Source: an uncultured bacterium (GTDB taxonomy: Bacteria; Cyanobacteriota; Vampirovibrionia; Gastranaerophilales; Gastranaerophilaceae). From it: a DNA stretch of 64,000 bases. The notes below the pieces were generated by a model. The model saw only the letters and a program-made list of their open reading frames with translations. It was not told where the DNA came from and ran no database searches. Position numbers and translations under genes: made by a program. The DNA lies in contig CAMTMK010000005.1 in NCBI GenBank assembly GCA_947073645.1, positions 31,977-95,976 of the forward strand, written 5' to 3'. Shown here piece by piece: positions 9,063 through 18,999 of this stretch. Each line of letters opens with the position of its first letter. Within the stretch, counting starts at the first letter, position 1.

Positions 9063-9332
9063 CAAAAAATAATAGTTTTTGTATTAAAAACTCGTTAAAA
9101 TTGACATGAAAAGCTTCTAGAAAGATAAATTGAACCGATTTTAAAAATAGGGGTTTACCCTGATATTTTTTATTTTGAAAATGAGTTATATTGAACATGC
9201 GTTGAGGAAAGCTTCAAACTTTCTGAGCAGTTTTTGAGGCAGGATAACTTCCTGCTCTGAGCCTAAAACAGGTTAGCGGGTCTTCCGATTTCAGAAAAAC
9301 TCAATTACGGAAATTTGTAGTACTGTGAGGAT

Positions 9333-9665
9333 TTGATGAAAATATTTTGTGATAACAAAAGTTGTGCAAAGCATAAATGCAAAATTGAACAAACTTTTGT
9401 TATCATTCCGAAAAACAGGCAATATGCATTTGCTTTAATGAGAACTGGTTATTGTCCTGTGTGTGGAAGACATTACACATTAATTACAAATTATCTATTT
9501 ATTAAAGAGGGGTCTTCTAAAGTTAAGCCAAATGATGAAAAACTTAGAGCATTTGGTGTTTTTAAACCTGTACATAGCCTTTTTAAAGGTGACGAAGCTG
9601 ATCGCATATTTGAAAATATTTTTGAATTTCAAAAAGCAGTTTTATATGAAGTATTGAAGGATTAG
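9333..9665 (+). CDS. hypothetical zinc-ribbon-like phage protein
   Basis: CDNKSCAKHKC...YCPVCGRHY Cys pairs. Confidence 0.6.
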   Translation: MMKIFCDNKSCAKHKCKIEQTFVIIPKNRQYAFALMRTGYCPVCGRHYTLITNYLFIKEGSSKVKPNDEKLRAFGVFKPVHSLFKGDEADRIFENIFEFQKAVLYEVLKD

Positions 9666-9807
9666 CCAAATCAGAAATCGGGCTTTTATTTGAATTATTC
9701 GGAATATGGTAGGATTAAGCGTTGTTATTCTAATTTTTCAACAATGAAGCTCGGGCGAATTCGAAATAATTTTGAATAATGTCTTGTACGTATTTAGATA
9801 ATAATGT

Positions 9808-9832
9808 GAGGGGATTTACCCCTCTTTTCTTT
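9808..9832 (+). terminator. hairpin plus T-rich tract upstream of late genes
   Basis: GAGGGG-attta-CCCCTC followed by TTTTCTTTT. Confidence 0.65.
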
Positions 9833-9841
9833 TGAGGTTTT

Positions 9842-10570
9842 ATGATTGATGTTGATGTAAAAGATATAAAAAAACTTACTGATAATCTCAAGCAAGTTCA
9901 TAAGAATGCATTTCCTAAAACTCTTTGGTATACACTTAATTCTATGGCAAAAGAAGCTTCGCTTAATGGAAAAGAAAATATTGCCAAGTCTTTTATTTTA
10001 AGAAATAAATATATTCAAGGTTCAGTTGGGTATAATAGCAAAAAAAGTTTTAATATCAGTTCTATGGAATCTTGTGCGGGACAATTTGCGGTTTATAAAG
10101 GAAAGCACACAGGGCAGCTGGAAAAGCAGGAGTTTGGAAAATCTGTCATAGCTAAAGGTAAATATACTTTCGCTGCTACTCCTTCAGCAAGAGGCGGGAA
10201 TTATAGCAAAACTATTAGGAAAAGGAATTTTTTAAATAGCTTAGGTGTGAAAAATTTATCAGATTTTGTTCAATATCCTACTAAAGATAGTTCAAAACAA
10301 GCAGCGCAAGCTCAAGCATTCTCTATTAGAAATAAGAAAAAGATAAATGTTTTATTAACTAACAGAAAAGGGCAAAAGGGAATTTATACGGTATCAAAAA
10401 GAAGTGTTAGTCTTCTTTATGATTTACGTAATAAAAAGACGAATATTAAGCGGACTCAATGGTTAAAGCCCGCATCTGATAAAGCTGCTGCACAAGCTGA
10501 AAGAATATATATGGTTGAAGCTCAAAAAAGAATGGATAGAGAAATTTCAAAGGGGTTTCAGCGTGCCTGA
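9842..10570 (+). CDS. phage protein, possibly minor tail protein-like (GPZ-like), upstream of terminase
   Basis: 242-aa ORF, Lys-rich; family assignment tentative. Confidence 0.55.
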   Translation: MIDVDVKDIKKLTDNLKQVHKNAFPKTLWYTLNSMAKEASLNGKENIAKSFILRNKYIQGSVGYNSKKSFNISSMESCAGQFAVYKGKHTGQLEKQEFGKSVIAKGKYTFAATPSARGGNYSKTIRKRNFLNSLGVKNLSDFVQYPTKDSSKQAAQAQAFSIRNKKKINVLLTNRKGQKGIYTVSKRSVSLLYDLRNKKTNIKRTQWLKPASDKAAAQAERIYMVEAQKRMDREISKGFQRA

Positions 10571-10750
10571 CCCCCATAGGTTCTCCCCCAGACTCCTATT
10601 CTCTCGGGGTTGTTTTTCCGAGCCCCGTGGGTCGTGTATTCCCCGAGTTTTTTGAAATAACCATGAAAGCATGAAGTTGTAGGGTGGAAAGCTTGATATA
10701 GCTTGATTTATAAAAACAAAACCATGAAGAAAGCATGAAATGCCATGAAT
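10570..10750 (+). other. candidate cos/packaging initiation region
   Basis: GC-rich block with CTCGGGG...CCCCGAG dyad followed by five CATGAA motifs (10662, 10670, 10723, 10734, 10744) and paired GCTTGAT, immediately before the small terminase gene. Confidence 0.5.
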
Positions 10751-11320
10751 AAAATTACAAAAGCTGAACTGGCACGGCGTTTTAATGTTAATCAATCGAG
10801 AATTAATGCGCTTCTTAACGATAAAATTTTTGAAACCGAAGATGGTTTGATAGATTTAGATGATGCCAGAAATCAAGAATATATTGAATTGCGAAAAAAA
10901 ACAGTTCCGAAATACACTGGTATTCCTTTAAAAGAAGAGCTAATAGATAGTGATGATGTTGAAGATGAAAAACTTGTAAAAGAGAATTGTTCTCAAAATA
11001 ACAATGATATATTATATGAACAAAAGGTTTTTAAATATCAGCAAGAAAATGAGTTACTGAGAATTAAACTGTTAAAAGAAAAGAAAGAATTAATTGATAC
11101 TAAACTTTTACAGCAAATTTTAATGCAGTCTTATGAATATTTTTTTAATCTATTAATGGAAGTTCCATACGATATTATTGATGAACTTCGTGACATTATT
11201 CTTACAAATTCTAATCAGAATAATGAAGACTTGCATTTTTTAATAAAAACAAATAAAGAAAAAATTTATGTAAAGGGACTTGAAGCCACAAGAGAAGCAA
11301 TTAAGAAAATATATGAATGA
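10745..11320 (+). CDS. terminase small subunit (Nu1-like)
   Basis: N-terminal wHTH MNKITKAELARRFNVNQSRINALLNDKIF..., followed directly by GpA-type large terminase. Confidence 0.8.
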   Translation: MNKITKAELARRFNVNQSRINALLNDKIFETEDGLIDLDDARNQEYIELRKKTVPKYTGIPLKEELIDSDDVEDEKLVKENCSQNNNDILYEQKVFKYQQENELLRIKLLKEKKELIDTKLLQQILMQSYEYFFNLLMEVPYDIIDELRDIILTNSNQNNEDLHFLIKTNKEKIYVKGLEATREAIKKIYE

Positions 11321-13235
11321 AAATGTTATCCAAATAGATAAAGTTATCGATTATGCTCTAAAGTTTTCTAAAAAGGATGTTTTTCAAAAGGTTTCTGAAT
11401 GGGCTGAGCAAAATAGAGTATTATCCTCAAAAGTGGCTAAGAAAAGCGGTCCATTTTCTTTTGATTATACACCTTATACCAGGGAGATAGCTGATTGCTT
11501 TTCGAAAAATAGTATTATTCGTGAAGTAGCTGTGATGAAGGGAGTGCAACTCGGTTTTACTACTTCTATATATGACAATACGATTGGTTATAGTATTGAA
11601 AACAATCCTTCTCCAATGATGATTGTTTCAGCAGATAAAGCATTGTTGAAGGATTATAAAAAAGTAAAGCTGGATGACTTAATTGATAATTCTGGTTTGC
11701 GCGATAGAATTGTTGCTGATACTGGGAATCGAAATAGCAGACGCCAAGGTGATACTGCTACAATGGTTGAATTTGCGGGTGGTTTTTTAAGGCTTGCAGG
11801 TTCTCATAATGCAAATGATTTAAAATCATTTCCTATAAAAATATTGCTTTTAGATGAATTAGATGGATACCCCGAAGAAATTAAAGGTGAAGGGAATCCT
11901 ATAAAACTTGTAGTTGCTCGTACTGACTCTTTTGGGAAGGATAAGAAAATAGGTTATATTTCAACTCCTACGCTTGCTCATAGTAGTCATATTGCTGAAT
12001 ATTATGAAAAGGGCGACAAACGAAAATATTATGTGCCATGTCCATTTTGTGGTGAAATGCAGGAACTTGTATTTTATGAAAAAAATGGTGGTCTATATTC
12101 TGATGATAAAGGTATATTAAAAGATGGTGTTATTCACAAGCCTTATGGTATAGTGTTTAACGCGACTGAATGCAGAGCTGGTGATTACAATTCAGTAGGT
12201 TATAAGTGTAAACATTGTGGCGAGGTTGCTAATGAACATCATAAATCTTTAATGATAAGTAGGGGTTCATGGCGTGCTACAGCAAAAAGTAAAATCCCGT
12301 TTTATCGTTCTTACCATATTTCTGCTCTTTATTCACCTTCTAAGGAATGGTGGGAAATTGTAAGAGATTTTATTGATGCAGGTAATGATCCTGCAAAATT
12401 GAAGGTTTTTTACAATCTTGATTTGGGGCTTCCTTTTAATGATACGACTGCAGGTGTAAATGCAGCTTCTATTCATAAATTGCGTGATGGTAGTATTAGC
12501 AATAATGTATTACCTGAAGGTGCATTATTCTTAACTGCTGCTGTTGATGTTCAAGATGATAGACTTGAAGTTGAGATAAAAGCCTGGGGAGATAGATTCC
12601 GAAATTGGGGTATTGATCACCGTATTATTAAAGGTAATACAAGTGATGCTGCAGACCCTTGTTGGGAAGAACTTTTGTATATTAAAGATGAAATGTGGAG
12701 TGGTAAACAAATTACCTATATGCTTATTGACTCTGGGGACGGGGAAAAGACTGATTTGGTCTATAGGCTCTGTGCTGATTATGGTGAAGGGATTATCTTC
12801 CCGCTTAAAGGACTTGCTTCAACAGTAAGAACTAAAGAAAAGTATAAAATAGTTAATTTGATGCCTGAATATGATTTGCAGCTTGTTGAAATATATGTTG
12901 ATTCGTATAAAAATCAACTTGCAAGGTGGTTTAATCAAGAGTGGCGTGATAGTGATAGTGATTATCCTGACGGTTGGGTGTCTTTGGCTTCAGGGTATTC
13001 TGATTCTTATTTGAGGCAGTTGACAGCTGAACATAGAGTGAAAGAGGTATCAGATACTGGGTTTGTTACTATCCGTTGGGTTAATAAAGGGCGTAGAAAT
13101 GAAGCATTTGACTTGAATGTGTATAATTTATGCTGCGCGGAAATATTTATCAATGAATATTCACGTAAGGTTTTAAGACTTGACGCATCAAGTCCTATGT
13201 TGACATTTGAAGATTTGAAGAAAGAGGCTGCATAA
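11316..13235 (+). CDS. terminase large subunit (lambda GpA family)
   Basis: FSFDYTPYTREIADCF...EVAVMKGVQLGFT...LLLDELDGYP...CPFCGEMQ; start likely 11316 overlapping the previous stop. Confidence 0.95.
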   Translation, partial: NENVIQIDKVIDYALKFSKKDVFQKVSEWAEQNRVLSSKVAKKSGPFSFDYTPYTREIADCFSKNSIIREVAVMKGVQLGFTTSIYDNTIGYSIENNPSPMMIVSADKALLKDYKKVKLDDLIDNSGLRDRIVADTGNRNSRRQGDTATMVEFAGGFLRLAGSHNANDLKSFPIKILLLDELDGYPEEIKGEGNPIKLVVARTDSFGKDKKIGYISTPTLAHSSHIAEYYEKGDKRKYYVPCPFCGEMQELVFYEKNGGLYSDDKGILKDGVIHKPYGIVFNATECRAGDYNSVGYKCKHCGEVANEHHKSLMISRGSWRATAKSKIPFYRSYHISALYSPSKEWWEIVRDFIDAGNDPAKLKVFYNLDLGLPFNDTTAGVNAASIHKLRDGSISNNVLPEGALFLTAAVDVQDDRLEVEIKAWGDRFRNWGIDHRIIKGNTSDAADPCWEELLYIKDEMWSGKQITYMLIDSGDGEKTDLVYRLCADYGEGIIFPLKGLASTVRTKEKYKIVNLMPEYDLQLVEIYVDSYKNQLARWFNQEWRDSDSDYPDGWVSLASGYSDSYLRQLTAEHRVKEVSDTGFVTIRWVNKGRRNEAFDLNVYNLCCAEIFINEYSRKVLRLDASSPMLTFEDLKKEAA

Positions 13236-13507
13236 TGAATGAGTTTGATAATATAGACTGGTTAGCTGAAAATATTAAAAATATTAAAGCAGCAATATCA
13301 AAAGCTATTGTAAGTGGTGGTGTAGTACAATATTCGTTAAATTCGGGTCAAGGGTCAACTTCTGTCCGACGTGCTACATTAGCCGAATTGACACAACAGC
13401 TTCGAGAAATGCAATATCTTTATAATGAAGCGATAGAGAATTGTACAGGTTCAAATATTAATGTAATGAGGACATATAATAATGCAAATAGATTTTTCAG
13501 CCGTTAA
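13235..13507 (+). CDS. head-tail joining protein (gpW-like)
   Basis: Position between GpA and portal; sequence VQYSLNSGQGSTSVRRATLAELTQQLREMQYLYNEA. Confidence 0.7.
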   Translation: MNEFDNIDWLAENIKNIKAAISKAIVSGGVVQYSLNSGQGSTSVRRATLAELTQQLREMQYLYNEAIENCTGSNINVMRTYNNANRFFSR

Positions 13508-15065
13508 TATATTTAAAAAACGGAAACAGAGTAATAACATAGAAATGCATTCTCGCGGAGTTGCTTATACTATGAATCAGTTTTTTAACGGTGAAAAAGA
13601 TGTTTTTGGAATGCCTCCAGCTTATGATTATAATGTTGATTATTATACAATGGCAACTCATGCAAATAATTTATATATTACTAATGAGTTTGTAGAATTA
13701 GCTGTAAATAGATTTGTCCAATTTATGGTTGGATATGGATTAGATTTGTATCCAACACCTAAGAAGAAATTTTTACAACGAAAATTTAATGTAACGCTCC
13801 CAAAAGATTTTATAGATAATGTAAAAGATTTGTGGGAATTATTTTGTTCTGAAGCTGATATTTCTTCTAATAAACAGTGGACACTTCATCAGATAATGTT
13901 TATTGCTGCTATAAACGCTTATGTATCAGGTGATGTGCTTATAGTTAGAAGGGTTGTTGATGGGCAGTTTGAGATTCAACTTATTGATGGTAGGAACGTT
14001 AAATCAACAAAATTTTCACCAGAAAATTCTGAGAATAAAATAATAAATGGCGTAGAAGTAAATAAAAAAGGTGAGCATATTGCTTATTATGTCCAAGAAG
14101 ATGACGGGACTGAAACTCGTATACAAGCAAGAGATGAGGAAGGTCATTTATATGCTTGGCTTTGCTATGCTTCTTATCATAGGTTAGGCTCTACTAGAGG
14201 GTATTCTCCACTCGGTTCAATTATGCAAAAGCTCAATCAAATTGGAGAATTTACTGAAAGCGAGGTATTATCTGCCAATATTAGTGCTAAGTTTGTTGCA
14301 ACTATTGACCAAGATGAAACTTCTACTGGTGTAAATCCTACTGCTAAAATGATAGGAACTTCAAATAGAGTTGGAAATCAAATAAAAGAGTTACCAGCAG
14401 ATGATAAAAATCCTATTGAAAAAATAGTAACTGGGTTACGGAGAATGACTAATGGTATTGTAATGCACATGCCTAGGGGGCAAAAACTAAATACATACAA
14501 AACAGATCACCCAAATGTAAATTTCGGTAATTTTCTTGATACAAATATGCAATATATTACTGCAAGTAAAAATTTACCTTATGAAGTGGCATTAATGAAG
14601 TTTCAAAGTAATTTTTCAGCATCTCGTGCAGCAATGAAAATGTTTGAGTTTCTTGTGGCTATTTCTCGTCAATTTATTTGTGTTAATGGCTTTTATAAGC
14701 CTATGTATGAAGGCTTTTTTGAACTTGAGGTGTTAAAAGGTAATTTAGATGCTCCTAAGTTTCTTGAATTAAGAAAAAGAAAAGGTTATGCGGATAACGC
14801 TTATCTTATGTGTAAATTTATAGGCGCTCCAATTCCTCATATTGATCCAGTAAAAGAAGTTAATGCTGTTGTAACTAAACTGAAAAATGGTTTGACAACT
14901 TTTGAAACAGCGCTGCAGGAACTTGGTAGTAAAACCGATTTTAATACAATGTGTGAGCAATTGAAAAAAGAAATGGATGTTATAAAAGGTTGTGGCATTC
15001 AAATTGGTGAACTTACTGAAATTTTAGATGACGATGATAATGGAAAGGATAAAGATGATGAGTGA
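13482..15065 (+). CDS. portal protein (lambda family)
   Basis: 527 aa, portal-like pattern and synteny. Confidence 0.93.
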   Translation: MQIDFSAVNIFKKRKQSNNIEMHSRGVAYTMNQFFNGEKDVFGMPPAYDYNVDYYTMATHANNLYITNEFVELAVNRFVQFMVGYGLDLYPTPKKKFLQRKFNVTLPKDFIDNVKDLWELFCSEADISSNKQWTLHQIMFIAAINAYVSGDVLIVRRVVDGQFEIQLIDGRNVKSTKFSPENSENKIINGVEVNKKGEHIAYYVQEDDGTETRIQARDEEGHLYAWLCYASYHRLGSTRGYSPLGSIMQKLNQIGEFTESEVLSANISAKFVATIDQDETSTGVNPTAKMIGTSNRVGNQIKELPADDKNPIEKIVTGLRRMTNGIVMHMPRGQKLNTYKTDHPNVNFGNFLDTNMQYITASKNLPYEVALMKFQSNFSASRAAMKMFEFLVAISRQFICVNGFYKPMYEGFFELEVLKGNLDAPKFLELRKRKGYADNAYLMCKFIGAPIPHIDPVKEVNAVVTKLKNGLTTFETALQELGSKTDFNTMCEQLKKEMDVIKGCGIQIGELTEILDDDDNGKDKDDE

Positions 15066-15417
15066 AGAAAGTTTACAAGTGAAAGATTTACCAGATGCGG
15101 AAAAACAGGCTATTTTTGAAAGTTTTAAACAGCTACATTTAAGTGGCAGTCCTTTAAAAATGGAAGTTAATGCAGCTAAAGAGCTAATTGCTAAAAAACA
15201 ACAGGAAAATATTGAAGCAAAAGGTGAAACTGTAATTGTTAATAATCCCGTCGAAATTTTAACAACCCAAGAAACACAAGAAGCACAAGAAAATGTACAA
15301 ACTACTGAAGGTGTTATTGAACAAACTGCTAAAGAATCGGACGGTAAATGTATAATTTGCCATAGTCCAGTGTATGACGGTATTTGTTCTGGTTGTAAAA
15401 CTAGATTTAGGGGGTAG
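15058..15417 (+). CDS. hypothetical protein with C-terminal CxxC zinc knuckle
   Basis: ends CIICHSPVYDGICSGCKTRFRG; start likely 15058. Confidence 0.6.
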   Translation: MSEESLQVKDLPDAEKQAIFESFKQLHLSGSPLKMEVNAAKELIAKKQQENIEAKGETVIVNNPVEILTTQETQEAQENVQTTEGVIEQTAKESDGKCIICHSPVYDGICSGCKTRFRG

Positions 15418-15419
15418 AA

Positions 15420-16475
15420 ATGGCTATTAATATTAGAGGTGAAATTGGGTGGGATGTGCTTGCTCGAGATATTGAACGACAGTTGAATTTTGCAAGTGGT
15501 GATATTGAAATTGTTATTGATTCTCCGGGTGGTTCAGTTTTTGAGGGTATTTCTATTGCAGATGCTATAAGAAATTATAAAAAAGGTAATGTAACGGTTA
15601 AAGTTATTTTTGCAGCATCAATGGCTACTTATATTTCTATGTTTGGCCAAAAACTTGTTTTTAATGCAGATTCATCTTTTATGATACATAATCCTTCAAC
15701 GATTGCTTGGGGTGATTATCGTGAAATGGAAAGTTGTCATAGTTTGCTTCATAAATTAACTGATATGTTTCGTAAGCAGTATTCGAGTTTTACTGGTAAA
15801 TCTTATGAAGATATTAAAGATGCTATGGATGCGGAAACTTGGTATATAGGAAAAGATGACTTAATGATGTGGGGTGATGTTTTAGAACCTGATAAGGATG
15901 TGACTTTAGACCCAGAAATTATCAAAGCTTGTGCGAGTGAAAAAATTACTAAGCTTAATGCAAAAATGACTAATGATTATGTTAAGGCGGATTTGGAAAA
16001 AGTTGCTAAAATGCTTGTTTTGCCAAGTTCAATTAACATGTCAAGTTCAAATAATAACAGTACTCGTTTAAAAAGACAGGAGGAAAAAATGGATTTAAAC
16101 GAATTAAAAAGTAAGTATCCTGATTTATACAATCAGGTAAAAAATGAAGGCTATCAAGACGGTTTGAAAGCGGGAGTTGACACTGAGAGAAAAAGAGTTC
16201 AGGATCATATGCAATTTGCTGACATTGATAGTGCGAAAGATTTAGTTAATGATGCAATTAAAGATGGGACCCCTTTTGCTGATATGTTTGCAAAATATAC
16301 ACGTCTTTCTTTAAATACTCAGGAAGTACAAAACATGCAGGCAAATTCTCCTAACGATGTTAATCCTGGTGAAGCTAATCAACTTCATACAGGTGGTATG
16401 TCTGCTCAAGATAAAGCTATTATAGATGAGATTGAAAAAGGACTCTCTTCTATTGGATTATGGGAGGTTAAATAA
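15420..16475 (+). CDS. ClpP-like (S14/S49) prohead protease with C-terminal scaffold domain
   Basis: IVIDSPGGSVFEGISIADAIR...VIFAASMATYISMFG (Ser) ...FMIHNPSTIAWGDYREM (His). Confidence 0.92.
   Translation: MAINIRGEIGWDVLARDIERQLNFASGDIEIVIDSPGGSVFEGISIADAIRNYKKGNVTVKVIFAASMATYISMFGQKLVFNADSSFMIHNPSTIAWGDYREMESCHSLLHKLTDMFRKQYSSFTGKSYEDIKDAMDAETWYIGKDDLMMWGDVLEPDKDVTLDPEIIKACASEKITKLNAKMTNDYVKADLEKVAKMLVLPSSINMSSSNNNSTRLKRQEEKMDLNELKSKYPDLYNQVKNEGYQDGLKAGVDTERKRVQDHMQFADIDSAKDLVNDAIKDGTPFADMFAKYTRLSLNTQEVQNMQANSPNDVNPGEANQLHTGGMSAQDKAIIDEIEKGLSSIGLWEVK
16089..16475 (+). CDS. nested in-frame scaffold protein (lambda Nu3-like)
   Basis: In-frame ATG at 16089 preceded by AGGAGGAAAAA, inside the protease gene. 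Confidence 0.65.
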   Translation: MDLNELKSKYPDLYNQVKNEGYQDGLKAGVDTERKRVQDHMQFADIDSAKDLVNDAIKDGTPFADMFAKYTRLSLNTQEVQNMQANSPNDVNPGEANQLHTGGMSAQDKAIIDEIEKGLSSIGLWEVK

Positions 16476-16831
16476 TGGAAGCGATTATAAGAGGGACTTT
16501 TATTGAAAAAACAGTGACAGTTGAAGCTTCGACTGTTTTAAAAGAAGATACTGTTTTAGGTGAAGTTACGGCTACACAAAATTTACGAGCGTATAAGTCT
16601 GATGCAAATGATGGAAGCGAAGAACCTTGTTATATTTTGCCTTGTGAATTAAAGAATGATGACGCTGATTCTGCAAAAGAATTTAAAAATGTTAGAGTTT
16701 TAGCATATGGTGATGTAGATGCTGGTAAATTAAAACTTGCAAAAAGCGATGATGCTGTTGCTGCAATTACAACAAAGCTTAAAAATAATGGGATTTTAGC
16801 ATTAAATATACAAGATGGAATAGGAGTGTAA
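16475..16831 (+). CDS. head decoration protein (gpD-like)
   Basis: 118 aa, sequence and synteny between protease and capsid. Confidence 0.85.
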   Translation: MEAIIRGTFIEKTVTVEASTVLKEDTVLGEVTATQNLRAYKSDANDGSEEPCYILPCELKNDDADSAKEFKNVRVLAYGDVDAGKLKLAKSDDAVAAITTKLKNNGILALNIQDGIGV

Positions 16832-16834
16832 TAT

Positions 16835-17893
16835 ATGGTAGTAGAATTGAATAAATATTTTGCAGGCGGGTTTGAAAAACGTAAAAAACCTGCTCAATTT
16901 TTTACAAATTTGTGTAGAAAAGAATTTGCTTTAGAAGGTACAGTAAAATTTGATAAAAGGGATGTTTTTCCTCTTGTATCTGTAAATATTCAAAGTGGTA
17001 CAGGTGGACGTTGGCATAACCTTGATAAGTATAATGCAGAAGAGTATACAATTCCCGAATACAATGACGGTTCGACTCTTGGTGAAAATTTTTATAAAAA
17101 ACGTGCTTTTGGACAGCACGAATATGCACGTAAAGCTGTAAAGGCTGTTGATATTATCGCACGTAATCAAGGAATCTTGTCTGAATGGCAGCGTAATGCA
17201 CAAGAAAAACAAGTTGTAGATGCTTTGTTGACTGGTAAAATAAAACTAGTAAATGGTGATGAAATCGATTTTAAGAAAAAAGCTTCACATTCATTAACGT
17301 CTTCAAAAAAATTCTCTGAAACTGGTGCTAAACCTTTATCGGAAGTAGAAAAAGCTATTCAGGTAATTCTTGATGATGGTAAACCTGCTACAAGCGACTT
17401 TCATTATATTATGAATTCATCTGATATTAATGATTTTATAAGTAATGATGAAGTGCAAAAGGCTGCTAAAAAGCTTGATGGTATTGATAGAGTTGCAATT
17501 GGAATGCCTGAAGAAAAAGCTTTTGGTGCAAGTTTAATGGGTAAATTTGCTACAGGTGGTACGAATGTCTATCTTTGGGGTGTAAATACTAAGTATCAAG
17601 TCCCTATGGGATTTGGGTTTGCAGGGGAAGGTACACAGCAATTCTTTTTGCCAAAGGGTAAATCAATTGTTATTCCAACTAATCCGCAGTTTGTAATGTA
17701 TTATGGTGGATTAATGCCTTGTGCGCCAGATCAAGATCCTCTTTATATGCAGCCTTTAGAAGAAGAACAAATCGCATATCAATATGTTGTATGTGAAAAA
17801 GGCTGCTCAAGCATTGAATACGGTGTTAAAATGGCTCCTCTGTTTGTTCCTGAAAATGGCGATGATTACGCATCTATTGAAGGAATTTCTTAA
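16835..17893 (+). CDS. major capsid protein (lambda gpE family)
   Basis: 352 aa, synteny and gpE-like pattern. Confidence 0.92.
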   Translation: MVVELNKYFAGGFEKRKKPAQFFTNLCRKEFALEGTVKFDKRDVFPLVSVNIQSGTGGRWHNLDKYNAEEYTIPEYNDGSTLGENFYKKRAFGQHEYARKAVKAVDIIARNQGILSEWQRNAQEKQVVDALLTGKIKLVNGDEIDFKKKASHSLTSSKKFSETGAKPLSEVEKAIQVILDDGKPATSDFHYIMNSSDINDFISNDEVQKAAKKLDGIDRVAIGMPEEKAFGASLMGKFATGGTNVYLWGVNTKYQVPMGFGFAGEGTQQFFLPKGKSIVIPTNPQFVMYYGGLMPCAPDQDPLYMQPLEEEQIAYQYVVCEKGCSSIEYGVKMAPLFVPENGDDYASIEGIS

Positions 17894-17895
17894 AA

Positions 17896-18351
17896 ATGGA
17901 TGGCTTTGAAATGTTAGAATTTGATAAACAGACCATTATTGATGATGGTCTGTTTTCAACAAAATGTATTTTGTATAATCCTGACGGCAGGATTCAGGGT
18001 AAAGGCGCTACACTATCTTTAAATGATGCTAATTTTAACCCTCAAGATAGTTTATATTGCTTTTCGCCTTTTATTGGTCTTGATATAAGTACTGATACAG
18101 GGCTTGGTATTTTTGCAGATAGAGCAGAGATTACCTTAAATATGTCAAGTGTTAAAATCGGCATTGTTGAAAAGGGATGGATAATTGAAGTTTATTTTCC
18201 TTCTATTAGAAAGTGGCAAAAGTTCAAATGTGAATTTGTCGCAATAGACAGAATGATGGGAATTTATCTTATTAAGCCATCTCTAGTTGAAGAGAAAGTT
18301 GGCAACGTAAATAATTTAAGAGTTGGGGGATTAGGTGAATTCAATATTTGA
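17896..18351 (+). CDS. head-tail connector region protein
   Basis: position after capsid. Confidence 0.55.
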   Translation: MDGFEMLEFDKQTIIDDGLFSTKCILYNPDGRIQGKGATLSLNDANFNPQDSLYCFSPFIGLDISTDTGLGIFADRAEITLNMSSVKIGIVEKGWIIEVYFPSIRKWQKFKCEFVAIDRMMGIYLIKPSLVEEKVGNVNNLRVGGLGEFNI

Positions 18352-18988
18352 TAACTTAATTACTCCTGATATAAGGACATTTGCAGTTGATTTGCTGGCT
18401 GAAATACTTGTTTGTGAGCTTGAAAATCAAATTAAGATTGCAAAAACTGCAGGTAAAAATGAAGCTTGGATAGATAAAAATATTTATTTTAATGTTAAAA
18501 ATCACGAATTTCGCAGTGCGGATATTTCAGAAATGCCTTGTGTTTATATTTGGTTTGACAGAACTGATTATGAAAAAAAACAAACTATGACAAAATTGCC
18601 ATCTGTTAATCAACTTGTTATTGAGTTGTTTGCATGTGGGCAGAATAAATTAGATGATAGCGGTAATATTATATTAAGTGCGGATGCATCAGCTGATTAT
18701 AGACTTGAATATCTTCAGGCGCAAGTTAAACAGATTCTTATGAGTGAGGAAGCTGAAAATCTCAGATGTCGTGCAGGGTTGTCTTCAACGATTATAAAAT
18801 CTGTTGAACGTACATATTATCCAGAAAAGGATAATATTGCTGACAGTGTTATGTCAAGTAAGATTATTTTTGAAATCGAATTTGATGAAAAAACAAAATA
18901 TCTTTCTGGCAGAGAGATAAAAGAATTGTATATAACAAATAATATCAGAGATGAGTTTGTTTCATTTTTGATAAAAGAATTGAATTAA
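18335..18988 (+). CDS. tail completion/terminator-like protein
   Basis: position directly before sheath. Confidence 0.55.
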   Translation: MNSIFDNLITPDIRTFAVDLLAEILVCELENQIKIAKTAGKNEAWIDKNIYFNVKNHEFRSADISEMPCVYIWFDRTDYEKKQTMTKLPSVNQLVIELFACGQNKLDDSGNIILSADASADYRLEYLQAQVKQILMSEEAENLRCRAGLSSTIIKSVERTYYPEKDNIADSVMSSKIIFEIEFDEKTKYLSGREIKELYITNNIRDEFVSFLIKELN

Positions 18989-18999
18989 AAGGAGGATAA

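Noticed and set aside
16902-17212. Minus-strand ORFs within the capsid gene
   Set aside because: Fully inside a strongly supported CDS, no ribosome-binding site or recognisable family.
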